The translations under genes were made by a program, and so were the position numbers. The notes under the pieces are model-generated. The model was not told the DNA's origin. It worked only from the letters and a program-made list of their open reading frames with translations, and made no database searches. Below, piece by piece: positions 33,754-42,924 of a DNA stretch of 64,000 bases. This DNA is from Stenotrophomonas indicatrix (GTDB lineage Bacteria; Pseudomonadota; Gammaproteobacteria; Xanthomonadales; Xanthomonadaceae), in assembly GCF_002750975.1 (NCBI RefSeq), contig NZ_PEJS01000002.1, positions 356,093-420,092 of the forward strand, read 5' to 3'. How positions within the stretch are numbered: position 1 is the first letter of the stretch; each line of letters opens with the position of its first letter.

Positions 33754-34458
33754 GTGAAGAGCAAGGGGATGATCGTGGCCAGCGCGGCCGCACTGGCGGG
33801 GCTGCTGTGCGCCGGCAGCGTGCAGGCGCAGGTGCAGGTGCAGGTGAGTGGCACGGCGGCATTGACCAGCGACTATGTCTGGCGCGGCAGTTCACAGAGC
33901 GAGGGCGATCCGGCCGCGCAGGTGGGGGCAAAGGTGACGGTGGGTTCGGGCTGGTATGCCAGCGCATGGGGATCGAATGTTTCGTTCACGCCGGACAGCG
34001 GGGCACGCAGCGAGTTCGATCTCGTCGCCGGCTGGTCCGGCGCGCTGTCGCCGGACTGGAGCCTGGATGCGAACCTCACCCGGTATGTCTATCCGGGCAC
34101 TGGCCGCGCACTGGACTGGACCGAACTCAATGTCACCACCACCTGGAAGCAACGCGCCTGGCTGCAGGTTGCCCACTCCAACGATGCCCTGGCCGGCGGC
34201 CATCGCGGCACCTACGCACAGCTGGGCGTGCGGGTGCCGTTGAACGAGCGCGTGCGGTTGGAAGCGGCGGTGGGGCAGTACTGGCTGGCCACCGCGCAGG
34301 GGCCGGACTACCTGCATGGCCAGCTCAGTGCCATTGCCACGTTGACGCCGGCCTGGGAACTGCGCGCCACCGTGCATGACACCGACAGCGCCGCCAAGCG
34401 TCTGTTCCCGGGCAATGCCGGTGGACGCTGGGAACTGGCGCTGCAGGGCAGCTTCTAG
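33754..34458 (+). CDS. TorF-family putative porin
   Basis: 234-residue outer-membrane protein: signal peptide ending SVQAQ, then the conserved N-terminal block ALTSDYVWRGSSQSEGDPAAQ that defines the TorF family, alternating beta strands and a C-terminal LALQGSF aromatic end. Thought to be a small porin-like channel; substrate unknown. The GTG at 33754 with AGGAA upstream is favoured. Its TAG stop shares bases with the stop of the convergent MFS gene. Confidence 0.85.
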   Translation: MKSKGMIVASAAALAGLLCAGSVQAQVQVQVSGTAALTSDYVWRGSSQSEGDPAAQVGAKVTVGSGWYASAWGSNVSFTPDSGARSEFDLVAGWSGALSPDWSLDANLTRYVYPGTGRALDWTELNVTTTWKQRAWLQVAHSNDALAGGHRGTYAQLGVRVPLNERVRLEAAVGQYWLATAQGPDYLHGQLSAIATLTPAWELRATVHDTDSAAKRLFPGNAGGRWELALQGSF

Positions 34459-35675
34459 TCGGCCGACGCGGCCTGGCGTGCGCGCCAGGCACTGGGCAGC
34501 CACACCAGCAGGGCCAGTACCGCCACCGCGGTACCGGCCACGCATACGCCGGTCCAGCCGAAACGCTGGTAGACCTGTGCCGACAGCAGCGAGCCCAGCG
34601 AACCCCCGATGAAATAGCCGGTCATGTAACCGGCATTGAGGCGGTTGCGTGCCTCCGGCTGCAGTGCGTAGATCAGGTTCTGGTTGCTGACATGCAGCAG
34701 CTGCGCGGCCAGGTCCAGCACCACCACGCCGACCAGCAGCGCCAGCAGCGAATGCGCCGAGAGCCCCAGAGGCAGCCAGGACAGCAGCAACAGCACCAGC
34801 GCAATGGCCGTGGCCCGGCCGGTCTGGCCACGATCCGACATGCGCCCGGCAAGGCCGGCAGCCAGCGTACCGGCGGCACCGACCAGCCCGAACAGGCCGA
34901 TGGTGGCGTCGCTGTAGGCATACGGTGGCTGCGCCAGCAGGAAGGCCAGTGGCGTCCAGAAGATCGCGAACATCGCAAAGCTGCACGCGCCGAGCAGCGT
35001 GCGCTGGCGCAGCACCGGTTCCTGCACGAACAGCGTGCCGATCGAGCGCAGCAGCGCGAAGTAGCTCAGCCCGGCGCTGTGGTGGAAACGCGGCAGGCCG
35101 CGCTGCAGGGCCAGCGCGGTCAGCACCAGCGTACCTGCAGCGATCGCATAGACCAGGCGCCAGTCGCCCAGGCTCGACAGCAGCCCGGCCACGGTGCGTG
35201 CCAGCAGGATGCCCAGCAGCAGCCCGCTCATCAGCGTGCCGACCACGCGGCCGCGATGCTCCGGTGCGGCCAGGGTGGCGGCGAACGGCACCAGCACCTG
35301 CGCCACCACCGAGAACAACCCGGTGATCGCGGTACCGGCCAGCAGCCATGGCAACGACGGCGCGCACGCGCTGATCACCAGCCCGCTGGCCGACAACAAC
35401 GTCATCACCACGATCAGCCGGCGGCGCTCGAACAGATCACCCAACGGCACCAGCAGGATCAGGCCAGCGGCGTAGCTCAACTGCGCAGCGGTCACCACCA
35501 TGCCGACCTGGCCGAAAGGCACGCCGAAGGCATCGGCGATGGTATGCAGCAACGGCTGCGCGTAGTAATTGCTGGCCACCGCGACGCCGGTGGCGACCGA
35601 CATCAACAGGATCTGCCAGCGCTGCAGGGGAGGAAGGGAAGGAGACACGCGATGTTCCGTGAAGCAGGGCAGCAC
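34455..35675 (-). CDS. MFS transporter
   Basis: 406-residue inner-membrane transporter, 12 helices. Conserved first-half motif is LGDLFERRRLIVV; other segments are NYYAQPLLHTIADAFGV near the N-terminus, HRGRVVGTLMSG and NRLNAGYMTGYFIGGSLGS, close to the YnfM/arabinose-efflux type (DHA1-like) branch. Exported compound unknown. A GTG at 35648 is an alternative start. It is transcribed away from the LysR regulator gene with a 72-bp gap, so the regulator probably controls it. Confidence 0.85.
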   Translation of the reverse strand: MLPCFTEHRVSPSLPPLQRWQILLMSVATGVAVASNYYAQPLLHTIADAFGVPFGQVGMVVTAAQLSYAAGLILLVPLGDLFERRRLIVVMTLLSASGLVISACAPSLPWLLAGTAITGLFSVVAQVLVPFAATLAAPEHRGRVVGTLMSGLLLGILLARTVAGLLSSLGDWRLVYAIAAGTLVLTALALQRGLPRFHHSAGLSYFALLRSIGTLFVQEPVLRQRTLLGACSFAMFAIFWTPLAFLLAQPPYAYSDATIGLFGLVGAAGTLAAGLAGRMSDRGQTGRATAIALVLLLLSWLPLGLSAHSLLALLVGVVVLDLAAQLLHVSNQNLIYALQPEARNRLNAGYMTGYFIGGSLGSLLSAQVYQRFGWTGVCVAGTAVAVLALLVWLPSAWRARQAASAD

Positions 35676-35747
35676 AGTGTCCGCCTGCTGCTCTCATGAT
35701 GGAAATGAATCATCATCATCGCTGTCATCTGGAATTGAGATACGGGT

Positions 35748-36635
35748 GTGAACCTCAAGCAGCTCGAGTTCGCCGTGGCCCTGGCTGAAGAGGGCAACTT
35801 CACCCGTGCGGCCGCGCGCTGCCACGTCGTGCAGTCCGCCCTGAGCCATCAGATTGCCCATCTGGAGCAGGAGCTGGGCACGATGTTGTTCGAGCGGCTG
35901 CCGCGCCAGGTGCGCGCCACCGCGGCGGGGGAGGCGTTGCTGGTGCACGCCCGGCAGGTGCTGGCCAGCCTGCGCCACCTGCGTGCCGACGTCGCTGCCG
36001 TCAGTGGTGACGTGCGCGGGCTGCTGGCGATCGGGCAGATCTCGTCGCTGACCGGCGTCGACGTGGTGGCCATGCTGGCTGCCTTCCAGCAGCAGCACCC
36101 GCAGGTGGAGTTCCAGTTGCGGGTGGACAAGAGCGAGACCCTGCTGCAGCAGGTGCAGTCGCGCGCACTGGACGTGGCGCTGGTGGGGCTGGCGCCGTCG
36201 GCCCATCTGGAGGGCGTCTGCCACCAGATGCTGCAGGAAGAGGATCTGGTGGCCGTGCTGGCGCCGCAGCATCGGCTGGCCACGCGCCAGCGGTTGCCGT
36301 TGGCGGCGCTGCAGGATGAGGCTCTGGTCGATTTCCCGCGGGGGACCGGCGCGCGCCGGCAGACCGATGATGCGTTCGCCGCAGCGGGCCTGCCGCATCA
36401 GGTGCGTTTCGAGGTCAACCTGATGGAACTGATCGAGCGCTTCGTCCGCCACGGCCTGGCGGTGGGCATCGTGCCGGTGCGGATCGCCGACGGTTTTGAA
36501 GGGGTGGTGCAGGTGCCGCTGCAACCGACCCCGACCCGGCGCGTACATCTGGTCTGGCAGCGCCTGCCGACGCCGGCCGCACGCGCCTTCGTCGACGCCG
36601 TGCTCAGCTGCGCAGGCGCAGGCTCAGGCCCTTGA
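35748..36635 (+). CDS. LysR-family transcriptional regulator
   Basis: 295-residue regulator. The N-terminal winged helix-turn-helix carries the family pattern (LKQLEFAVALAEEGNFTRAA, CHVVQSALSHQIAHLEQELG). Residues about 90-295 form the co-inducer binding domain. The GTG at 35748 begins the conserved NLKQLEF block. Divergent from an MFS exporter gene over 72 bp, the standard LysR arrangement for a regulator and its target. Its 3' end overlaps the convergent yehS gene by 32 bp. Confidence 0.92.
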   Translation: MNLKQLEFAVALAEEGNFTRAAARCHVVQSALSHQIAHLEQELGTMLFERLPRQVRATAAGEALLVHARQVLASLRHLRADVAAVSGDVRGLLAIGQISSLTGVDVVAMLAAFQQQHPQVEFQLRVDKSETLLQQVQSRALDVALVGLAPSAHLEGVCHQMLQEEDLVAVLAPQHRLATRQRLPLAALQDEALVDFPRGTGARRQTDDAFAAAGLPHQVRFEVNLMELIERFVRHGLAVGIVPVRIADGFEGVVQVPLQPTPTRRVHLVWQRLPTPAARAFVDAVLSCAGAGSGP

Positions 36636-37071
36636 GGAAGTTGCGCAGCATCTGGTCCAGGCAGCGCCGGTAGTTCTTGTGGCCGGGCTGGCGGAACAGC
36701 GCGCCGAGTTCGGATTTGGAGACGTTGAAGCCGATGCTGGTGAAGATCTCCATCATGTCGACATCGCGCAGCTGGAAGGCCACGCGCAGCTTCTTCAACA
36801 CCAGGTTGTTGTCGATGCGGGTTTCCACCGCGCGCGGCGCCTGGCCCTCATCGTGACCGCGCAGGTGCAGGATCAGGCCATCGAGGAAGTGCGCCAGCGC
36901 ACTGTCGCTCATCGGCTGGAAACCCGGCTCGTCTTCGCGCAGCAGCCAGGCCTTGGCCTGGTCGACATCCACTTCGAACGCCGGATCGGCCATCTGGCAC
37001 AGGGTCACCACGTGGTGGTCGCCGAGGTCCAGGGAGTAGCGCACGCTGCGCAGCACATCATTATTGATCAT
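36604..37071 (-). CDS. yehS: DUF1456 family protein YehS
   Basis: 155-residue soluble protein with the duplicated DUF1456 fold: MINNDVLRSVRYSLDLGD and the second copy DNNLVLKKLRVAFQLRD, each followed by a conserved helical part. The C-terminal FRQPGHKNYRRCLDQMLRNF block is typical of YehS. Function unknown. The ATG at 37071 begins the family start MINNDVL. The last 32 bp overlap the end of the LysR gene on the other strand. Confidence 0.92.
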   Translation of the reverse strand: MINNDVLRSVRYSLDLGDHHVVTLCQMADPAFEVDVDQAKAWLLREDEPGFQPMSDSALAHFLDGLILHLRGHDEGQAPRAVETRIDNNLVLKKLRVAFQLRDVDMMEIFTSIGFNVSKSELGALFRQPGHKNYRRCLDQMLRNFLKGLSLRLRS

Positions 37072-37156
37072 GGCCCATTGTACCGGCCCTGCGGCTGTAA
37101 CCGGACTGTCACCGGATTGCAGCATCGTGAGCGCTGTTCTGCAGAGACCCTCTCCG

Positions 37157-37651
37157 ATGCGCCGGTACCTCCTTTCCGTTCTGCTGGCCGCCAGCAGCTT
37201 CGCCGCCACCGCCCAGGACCGTTTCGTGCCCGTGGAGCAGCGTCTCAGCGCGGCCCAGCTGGCCGAAGTGGGCCTGGACGCGACCCAGCTGCAGACCCTG
37301 AACCGCGTGCTGCGCGAGGCCGAGGCATCTACGCCCGTACCCACGCGGGCGGCGGTTGCGGCCAACACCGGCGCGCCGTTGCCGGCCAACGTTCCCGCCC
37401 CGGCGGCGATGCACCTGGGCCTGGAAGAGGGGCCAGTCAGCGCGCGCGTGGTCGGCGACGTCGCGGGTTGGCAGCCGGGCTCGGTGTTCACCCTCGACAA
37501 CGGTCAGCAGTGGCAGGTGATGAAGGGCCAGATGAAGCTGCGCAAGACCCTGCAGGCACCGCAGATCGAGGTGATTCCGGGTATCGCCGGGCGCTGGTTC
37601 CTGCAGGTCGACGAAGATCTGCCGAAGGCACGCGTGTTCCGCCTGCGCTGA
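37157..37651 (+). CDS. Hypothetical exported protein
   Basis: 164-residue protein with signal peptide MRRYLLSVLLAASSFAATAQ. It has a helical Glu/Gln-rich part (residues 25-60), an Ala/Pro linker and a C-terminal beta-rich domain (about 92-164) beginning ARVVGDVAGWQPGSVFTLDN and including GQQWQVMKGQ. No named family is recognised; the WQPGSVFTLDNGQQWQV segment looks like a small beta-barrel or SH3-like module. Located before the YdfG gene but with its own ATG and an 88-bp gap. Confidence 0.65.
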   Translation: MRRYLLSVLLAASSFAATAQDRFVPVEQRLSAAQLAEVGLDATQLQTLNRVLREAEASTPVPTRAAVAANTGAPLPANVPAPAAMHLGLEEGPVSARVVGDVAGWQPGSVFTLDNGQQWQVMKGQMKLRKTLQAPQIEVIPGIAGRWFLQVDEDLPKARVFRLR

Positions 37652-37739
37652 CCGCGCGCACCGCAGCGGGCCGATCAGGCAACGCAGCCGTGGGCCGACG
37701 GTGCCAGAATGGCGGTCTGGTTTCCCACGGAGTTGTCTG

Positions 37740-38492
37740 ATGACCCGAACCGTCCTGATTACCGGCGCCACGTCCGGCTTCGGCGCCGCTGCCGTACACC
37801 GCTTCGCCCAGGCGGGCTGGAAAGTGATCGCCACCGGCCGTCGCAGCGAACGCCTGCAGCCGCTGGTCGAGCGCTACGGCAAGGAGGTGGTGCACGCGGC
37901 CGTGTTCGACGTGCGTGATCCGGTCGCGATGGAAGCGGCACTGCTGGCGCTGCCGCCGGCCTTCGGTGACATCGATCTGCTGGTCAACAATGCCGGTCTC
38001 GCCCAGGGCACCGCGCCGGCGCAGAGCGCCAGCCTGAAGGACTGGACGACGATGATCGACACCAACATCACCGCGCTGGTCACCCTGACCCATCGCCTGT
38101 TGCCGCAGCTGGTGGAGCGCAAGGGCGCCATCATCAACATTTCGTCGGTGGCCGGTGTCTATCCGTATCCGGGCGGCAACGCCTATGGCGGCACCAAGGC
38201 GTTCGTCAGCCAGTTCTCGCTGGGCCTGCGTTCGGACCTGCACGGTACCGGCGTACGCGTGACCACCATCGAACCGGGCATGGCCGAAACCGAGTTCACC
38301 GTGGTCCGCACCCATGGCGACCAGGTTGCGTCGGACAAGCTCTACACCGGCGCCAACCCGATGACCGCCGAAGACATCGCCGAGCAGATCTTCTGGGTGG
38401 CGAGCCTGCCCCCGCACCTGAACATCAATCGCCTGGAACTGATGCCGGTCAGCCAGTCGTTCGCCGGTTTCCAGGTTGCCCGCGAGAGCTGA
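37740..38492 (+). CDS. ydfG: NADP-dependent 3-hydroxy acid dehydrogenase YdfG (SDR)
   Basis: 250-residue short-chain dehydrogenase/reductase. It has the Rossmann motif TGATSGFG (residues about 8-15), NNAG in the middle and the catalytic triad Ser in NISSVAG plus YGGTK (YxxxK). The DTNITALV and VNINRLELMPVSQSFAG segments match E. coli YdfG, which oxidises serine/allo-threonine and reduces malonic semialdehyde. The ATG at 37740 has GGAG upstream. A bidirectional terminator follows. Confidence 0.92.
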   Translation: MTRTVLITGATSGFGAAAVHRFAQAGWKVIATGRRSERLQPLVERYGKEVVHAAVFDVRDPVAMEAALLALPPAFGDIDLLVNNAGLAQGTAPAQSASLKDWTTMIDTNITALVTLTHRLLPQLVERKGAIINISSVAGVYPYPGGNAYGGTKAFVSQFSLGLRSDLHGTGVRVTTIEPGMAETEFTVVRTHGDQVASDKLYTGANPMTAEDIAEQIFWVASLPPHLNINRLELMPVSQSFAGFQVARES

Positions 38493-38530
38493 TCCGCTGT
38501 CTGCAGCGTCGAGCCCGGCGCTGCACGGGC

Positions 38531-38562
38531 AAAAAAAAAGCCGGGCAATGCCCGGCTTTTTT
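38531..38562. terminator. Bidirectional intrinsic terminator
   Basis: Nine A residues, a 7-bp stem GCCGGGC/GCCCGGC and six T residues, giving a U-tract on both strands. It serves the plus-strand ydfG gene and the minus-strand SPOR gene. Confidence 0.95.
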
Positions 38563-38578
38563 CATTATGCCCGCACGC

Positions 38579-39472
38579 TTACTGCGCCTTGATCGCCATC
38601 GCCTGCAGGCCGGTGCCATCCAGCTTCTGCTTGGCTTCGGAAAGCTCACCGGCGGTGCCATAGGGCCCCATGCGTACGCGGTACACGGTCTTGCCGTTGA
38701 TCTGCGCCGACTCCACGCGTGCGGCCAGGCCCATCATCGCCAGCTTGGCCTTGGTCGCTTCGGCATCGCCGGACGCGCCGAACGCACCGGCCTGCAGGAT
38801 GTAGCGGGCGTTGTCGGCCGTTGCCGGGGCTGCTGCGGTGCTGGCGGCGGCCGGCGCGGTTTCGCTGCGTGCCGCAGGAGCGGCGGCACCGGTGCTGGTG
38901 CTGGCCGGCGCGGTGGTGGCCGCTGGCGCGGCGGTCGTCGGGCGTTCACTCACCGGCGTCGGCAGCGGACGGCTGGTGGCGGTCACCGGCGCGGTGCTGG
39001 CAACGCTCGCCGTCGCCGCAGGGGCTGCGGCCACAACCGCCGCCGGCACGGGCTTGCCTTCCAGTGCGGCCTGCGCGCGCTGCGCTTCGGCCTTGCTCCG
39101 ACGCTGTTCCTCGGCGCGCGCGCTGGCGGCCAGTTCGGCGTCGGACATCTCCACTTCCTTGCCAGGCAGCAGGGTGTAGAAGTCGTACTGGGTGGCCGCC
39201 GGCTTTTCCGGCTCAGCCGGCTTCGGCGTGGCCGGCTGTGCGGCCGGCTGGGTGCCGACATCGCCTTCGCCATCGGCCACCGGCGCGGGCTGCGCGTTCG
39301 GGTTCGGCTGCGGACCGGCGCGCAGGAAGCCATCGCCCTCGCCCTTGAACAGGTTCGGCGCCGCCAGGAACACCACGGCGGCGATCGCCACGCCGGCAAC
39401 CAGCCACACCCATCCGGGCGTGCCTTGGCTGCTGTTGCGCCGAGCCTGTGTCTTGCCGCGTCGTGCTGCCAT
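38579..39472 (-). CDS. SPOR-domain cell-division-associated protein
   Basis: 297-residue single-span membrane protein. A short basic N-terminus (AARRGKTQARRNSS) is followed by a helix at about 19-37, a long Ala/Thr/Pro-rich linker and a C-terminal SPOR domain (about 222-297: ARYILQAGAFGASGDAEATK ... VYRVRMGPYGTAGELSEAKQ). SPOR domains bind denuded septal peptidoglycan, so the protein likely localises to the division site, FtsN/DedD-like. Directly downstream of argS on the same strand (21-bp gap), an arrangement also seen for FtsN-like genes in other gammaproteobacteria. Confidence 0.9.
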   Translation of the reverse strand: MAARRGKTQARRNSSQGTPGWVWLVAGVAIAAVVFLAAPNLFKGEGDGFLRAGPQPNPNAQPAPVADGEGDVGTQPAAQPATPKPAEPEKPAATQYDFYTLLPGKEVEMSDAELAASARAEEQRRSKAEAQRAQAALEGKPVPAAVVAAAPAATASVASTAPVTATSRPLPTPVSERPTTAAPAATTAPASTSTGAAAPAARSETAPAAASTAAAPATADNARYILQAGAFGASGDAEATKAKLAMMGLAARVESAQINGKTVYRVRMGPYGTAGELSEAKQKLDGTGLQAMAIKAQ

Positions 39473-39493
39473 GTCTACTGCGTCTCCTGAGGC

Positions 39494-41182
39494 TTACATT
39501 TTTTCCGGGGCGGAAACGCCCAGGAGGTCGAGGCCGTTGGCCAGTACCTGGCGCGCCGCGCAGGCCAGGGTCAACTTGGCATTGCGATCGGTCGCGTCGT
39601 CCACCAGCACCGGCGTCCCGTGATACCACGTGTGGAAGGCGTGCGCCAATTCGCGCAGGTACTGCGCGACCAGATGCGGTTCCAGCGCCACGCCAGCCGC
39701 TTCCACCACTTCCGGATAACGCGAGATCTCGTTCATCAGGGCCAGCGATGCGTCATCGGCCAGGCGGCCCAGATTGGACAGGCCGGTGCCCTGTTCGTAG
39801 ACCAGACCCTTCTCCTGCGCCTGGCGCAGCAGGCTGCAGACACGGGCATGTGCGTACTGCACGTAGAACACCGGGTTGTCGTTGCTCTGCTGACGGGCCA
39901 GGTCGATGTCGAAGGTCAGCTGTGAATCGGGCTTGCGTGCGATCAGGAACCAGCGGGTCGCGTCGCGGCCGGCTTCTTCGATGAGGTCGCGCAGGGTGAA
40001 GTAGCTGCCGGCACGCTTGGACAGCTTCACTTCCTCGCCGCCGCGCATGACGGTGACCATCTGGTGCAGCACGTATTCCGGCCAGCCCTGCGGGATGCCC
40101 ACTTCCATGGCCTGCAGGCCGGCACGCACGCGCGCCAGTGAACCGTGGTGGTCCGCGCCCAGTTCGGTGATCGCGCGCTCGTAGCCGCGCTGCCACTTCG
40201 ACAGGTGGTAGGCCACGTCCGGCACGAAGTAGGTGAAGGTGCCGTCGGACTTGCGCATCACGCGGTCCTTGTCGTCACCGAAGTCGGTGCTGCGCAGCCA
40301 CAGCGCGCCGCCTTCCTCATAGGTATGGCCCGACGCCTGCAGCTTGGCCACTGCCTCGGCGACCTTGCCATCGGCGTACAGCGAGCTTTCCAGGAAGTAG
40401 ATGTCGAAATCCACGCCGAACGCGGCCAGGTCCAGGTTCTGCTCGTTACGCAGGTAGGCCACGGCGAAGCGGCGGATCGCCTGCAGGTCGTCAGGGTCCT
40501 TGGCGCCGACCACCAGGGTGCCTTCCAGGTCGACGCTGGCGCCGGACATGTAGGCACGTGCCACGTCGGCGATGTAGTCGCCGCGGTAGCCGCCTTCCGG
40601 CCAGCCTTCCTGGTCCGGGGCAATGCCCTTCACGCGGGCCTGGGTCGACAGCGCCAGGTTCTCGATCTGCACGCCGGCATCGTTGTAGTAGAACTCGCGC
40701 TTGGCATTCCAGCCGTTGGCATCGAGCACGCGTGCCACGCAGTCGCCGATGGCCGCGGCGCGGCCGTGGCCGACATGCAGCGGACCGGTCGGGTTGGCCG
40801 ACACATACTCCACGCCTACCGTGCGGCCATTGCCGGACAGGTTGCGGCCGTAATCGGCGCCTTCCTTGATGACGGTGACGGCTTCACGCTGGTACGCGGC
40901 CGGCGCCAGGTGGAAATTGATGAAGCCGGGGCCGGCGATCTCGACCTTGCTGACGTCTTCGCTGCGCGGCAGTGCCTCGACCAGCGCCTGTGCCAGTGCG
41001 CGCGGATTGCTGCGCGCGGCCTTGGCCAGCAGCATCGCGGCGTTGGTAGCGAAGTCGCCATGGTCGCGGGTCTTCGGGCGCTCGACCACGAAGTCCGGCG
41101 GCAGGGAGTCGACGGGCAGGGTGCCATTGGCGCGCAAGGCTTCGATGCCTTGGCTGATCAGGGCGCGGAGGAGATTTTTCAC
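39494..41182 (-). CDS. argS: Arginine--tRNA ligase
   Basis: 562-residue class I synthetase. HIGH-type motif HVGH at residues 136-139 ([11 protein letters not shown]), a KMSKS-equivalent VKLSKRAG (as usual for ArgRS) and a C-terminal DALR anticodon domain ([10 protein letters not shown] onward). The GTG at 41182 begins the conserved [15 protein letters not shown] helix; the frame remains open 20 codons upstream. Precedes the SPOR gene in an apparent two-gene unit. Confidence 0.96.
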   Translation of the reverse strand: MKNLLRALISQGIEALRANGTLPVDSLPPDFVVERPKTRDHGDFATNAAMLLAKAARSNPRALAQALVEALPRSEDVSKVEIAGPGFINFHLAPAAYQREAVTVIKEGADYGRNLSGNGRTVGVEYVSANPTGPLHVGHGRAAAIGDCVARVLDANGWNAKREFYYNDAGVQIENLALSTQARVKGIAPDQEGWPEGGYRGDYIADVARAYMSGASVDLEGTLVVGAKDPDDLQAIRRFAVAYLRNEQNLDLAAFGVDFDIYFLESSLYADGKVAEAVAKLQASGHTYEEGGALWLRSTDFGDDKDRVMRKSDGTFTYFVPDVAYHLSKWQRGYERAITELGADHHGSLARVRAGLQAMEVGIPQGWPEYVLHQMVTVMRGGEEVKLSKRAGSYFTLRDLIEEAGRDATRWFLIARKPDSQLTFDIDLARQQSNDNPVFYVQYAHARVCSLLRQAQEKGLVYEQGTGLSNLGRLADDASLALMNEISRYPEVVEAAGVALEPHLVAQYLRELAHAFHTWYHGTPVLVDDATDRNAKLTLACAARQVLANGLDLLGVSAPEKM

Positions 41183-41296
41183 GAGGCCTGCTGTGAGAAT
41201 GAGCGGCGGAATCGCCCATTTTAGCGCAGATGCCGGCCTCAACGCTGACCGGGGCCTGCCTGCCAGGGCACGCGTCGCGGCGTGCTGCTGCGGGGC

Positions 41297-42001
41297 TCAT
41301 CCGACCAGGCGGGCCTGGAGCGGTGGCAGAAGACCCCGTTCAGCAAACGAAACCGGACGCCCCTCGCCGACCACGAAGTGGTCCAGCAGGCGGATGTCGA
41401 CCAGTGCCAGGGCCCGTTGCAGTTCCTCGGTGATCTGCGCGTCGGCGGCCGAGGGTTCCGGGTCGCCAGAGGGATGGTTATGGCTGAGGATGACCGCGGC
41501 GGCGTTGTGCAGCAGGGCTCTGCGCACTACTTCACGGGGGTAGACCGGGGCCGCGTTGATGGTACCGGCGAACAGTTCCTCGCAGGCGATCAGGCGGTGG
41601 CGGTTGTCCAGGAACAGGACCACGAACAGTTCCCGTGCCTGCCCACGCAGACGGTGCTGCAGGTAACGGCCGACGGCGGCAGGGTTGTTGCCGACCGCTT
41701 CGCCCTGCTGCAGTTCAGCGGCCAGGTAGCGGTGGGCCAGTTCCAGCCCTGCGGCCAGCGTGCAGCTGCGAGCCGGCCCCAACCCAGGGAGTTTCGATAG
41801 TTCGCGGGCGGAGCGGTCCAGCAGCACCCGCAATGGGCCGTGGGCGAGCAGCAGGTCGCGCGCGGTCTGTACGGCGTCCCGGCCGCCAATGCCGGAACCC
41901 AGGAACAGGGCCAGCAGTTCGGCGTCGGACAATGCCGTGGGACCCCGGGCCAGCAGCTTCTCGCGGGGGCGCTCTTCTTCGGGCCATTCATGGATGGGCA
42001 T
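41297..42001 (-). CDS. radC: RadC family protein (JAMM/MPN-like)
   Basis: 234-residue RadC-type protein. The N-terminal helix-hairpin-helix region (about 30-100, [14 protein letters not shown]) precedes the DUF2466/JAB domain with the metal signature [12 protein letters not shown] (HxHx7-8D) near residue 170. The name derives from a mis-mapped E. coli repair mutant; actual function is unsettled, possibly DNA-linked isopeptidase or nuclease activity. The ATG at 42001 gives the common [16 protein letters not shown] start; ATGs at 42010, 42013 and 42022 are also in frame. Confidence 0.9.
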   Translation of the reverse strand: MPIHEWPEEERPREKLLARGPTALSDAELLALFLGSGIGGRDAVQTARDLLLAHGPLRVLLDRSARELSKLPGLGPARSCTLAAGLELAHRYLAAELQQGEAVGNNPAAVGRYLQHRLRGQARELFVVLFLDNRHRLIACEELFAGTINAAPVYPREVVRRALLHNAAAVILSHNHPSGDPEPSAADAQITEELQRALALVDIRLLDHFVVGEGRPVSFAERGLLPPLQARLVG

Positions 42002-42072
42002 GGCACCCATCATGGCGATCATCGCCGACCGCTCCCATAAGCCCTTGCCGCACCTGCGGGTCGGCCAAGCCC

Positions 42073-42699
42073 TCAGTCGCGCCGGGTCTGCAGGTAGTCG
42101 TAGAGTTCCTGGTTGGTCTGCAGACCCAGCTTGCGCATGGCTTCGGCCTTCTGCCGGCTGATCGTCTTCGGGCTGCGCCCGCTGCGGTCGGCGATGGCAT
42201 TGATGTTCAGGCCATCGGTCAGCAGTTGCAGCACTTCCAGTTCGCGTGTCGACAATGCGGCCGGTGGATGGGGGAACAGCAGATCGCGGGCCTGCAGGTG
42301 GCGCCGCAGCTGGTCGGAAACGAACACCTGCCCAGCCATGGCGGCATGCAGGGCCTGCGGTAGTTCGGCGAAGTCGGCGCTCTTGTCGACAAGGCCGTGT
42401 ACGCCATCGCGCAGCAGGCCATCGAGCAACCCCGGGTGCCTGGCCCCGGTCAGCACTACCACGGGAAGGTCGGGATGGCGTTGGCGCAGCTCGGCCAGCA
42501 GTTCAGGGCCGTCCGGGCCGGGGCCGGGCATGGACAGGTCGGTGAGTACGGCGTGGCAGGGCTGCTGGACCAGCAGCTGCAGCAGTCCGGCACCGTCGGC
42601 AGCGGCACCGGCCACGTCCATCTGGTGACGCTCAAGCACGATTCGGATGCCGTGCAGGACGACCGGATGGTCGTCGGCAATGATGATGCGCGGTTGCAC
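42073..42699 (-). CDS. Orphan LuxR-family response regulator
   Basis: 208-residue regulator: receiver domain with Asp9-Asp10 acidic pair, phosphoacceptor Asp54 (LTDLSMPG) and Lys106 (GLVDKSADF); LuxR helix-turn-helix from about residue 145 ([37 protein letters not shown]). The GTG at 42699 is the probable start: AGGAG lies 7 bases upstream and the receiver begins immediately ([11 protein letters not shown]). No kinase gene is adjacent. Its DNA-binding half is related to the orphan regulator at 32.5 kb. Divergent from coaBC. Confidence 0.88.
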   Translation of the reverse strand: MQPRIIIADDHPVVLHGIRIVLERHQMDVAGAAADGAGLLQLLVQQPCHAVLTDLSMPGPGPDGPELLAELRQRHPDLPVVVLTGARHPGLLDGLLRDGVHGLVDKSADFAELPQALHAAMAGQVFVSDQLRRHLQARDLLFPHPPAALSTRELEVLQLLTDGLNINAIADRSGRSPKTISRQKAEAMRKLGLQTNQELYDYLQTRRD

Positions 42700-42924
42700 G
42701 GGGAACTCCTGGGAAATCGAACGGCACACCTCGGTGGCCAGCAATGATTCTGCAAAGCGGGGACGCGAAGAGGTATAGGAAAGTTCCGAATCGGCGCGCA
42801 GCAAACCCGGAAAACTCCATCGGCCCCCGCCCATGTGCTGATAGCCGCCCGCTATGTGCCGCGTGCACCGGGAGGTTGCTGGCCTTCGGGTAAGCTAACG
42901 CCCTCGTTTGCACAGGAATTCCAG

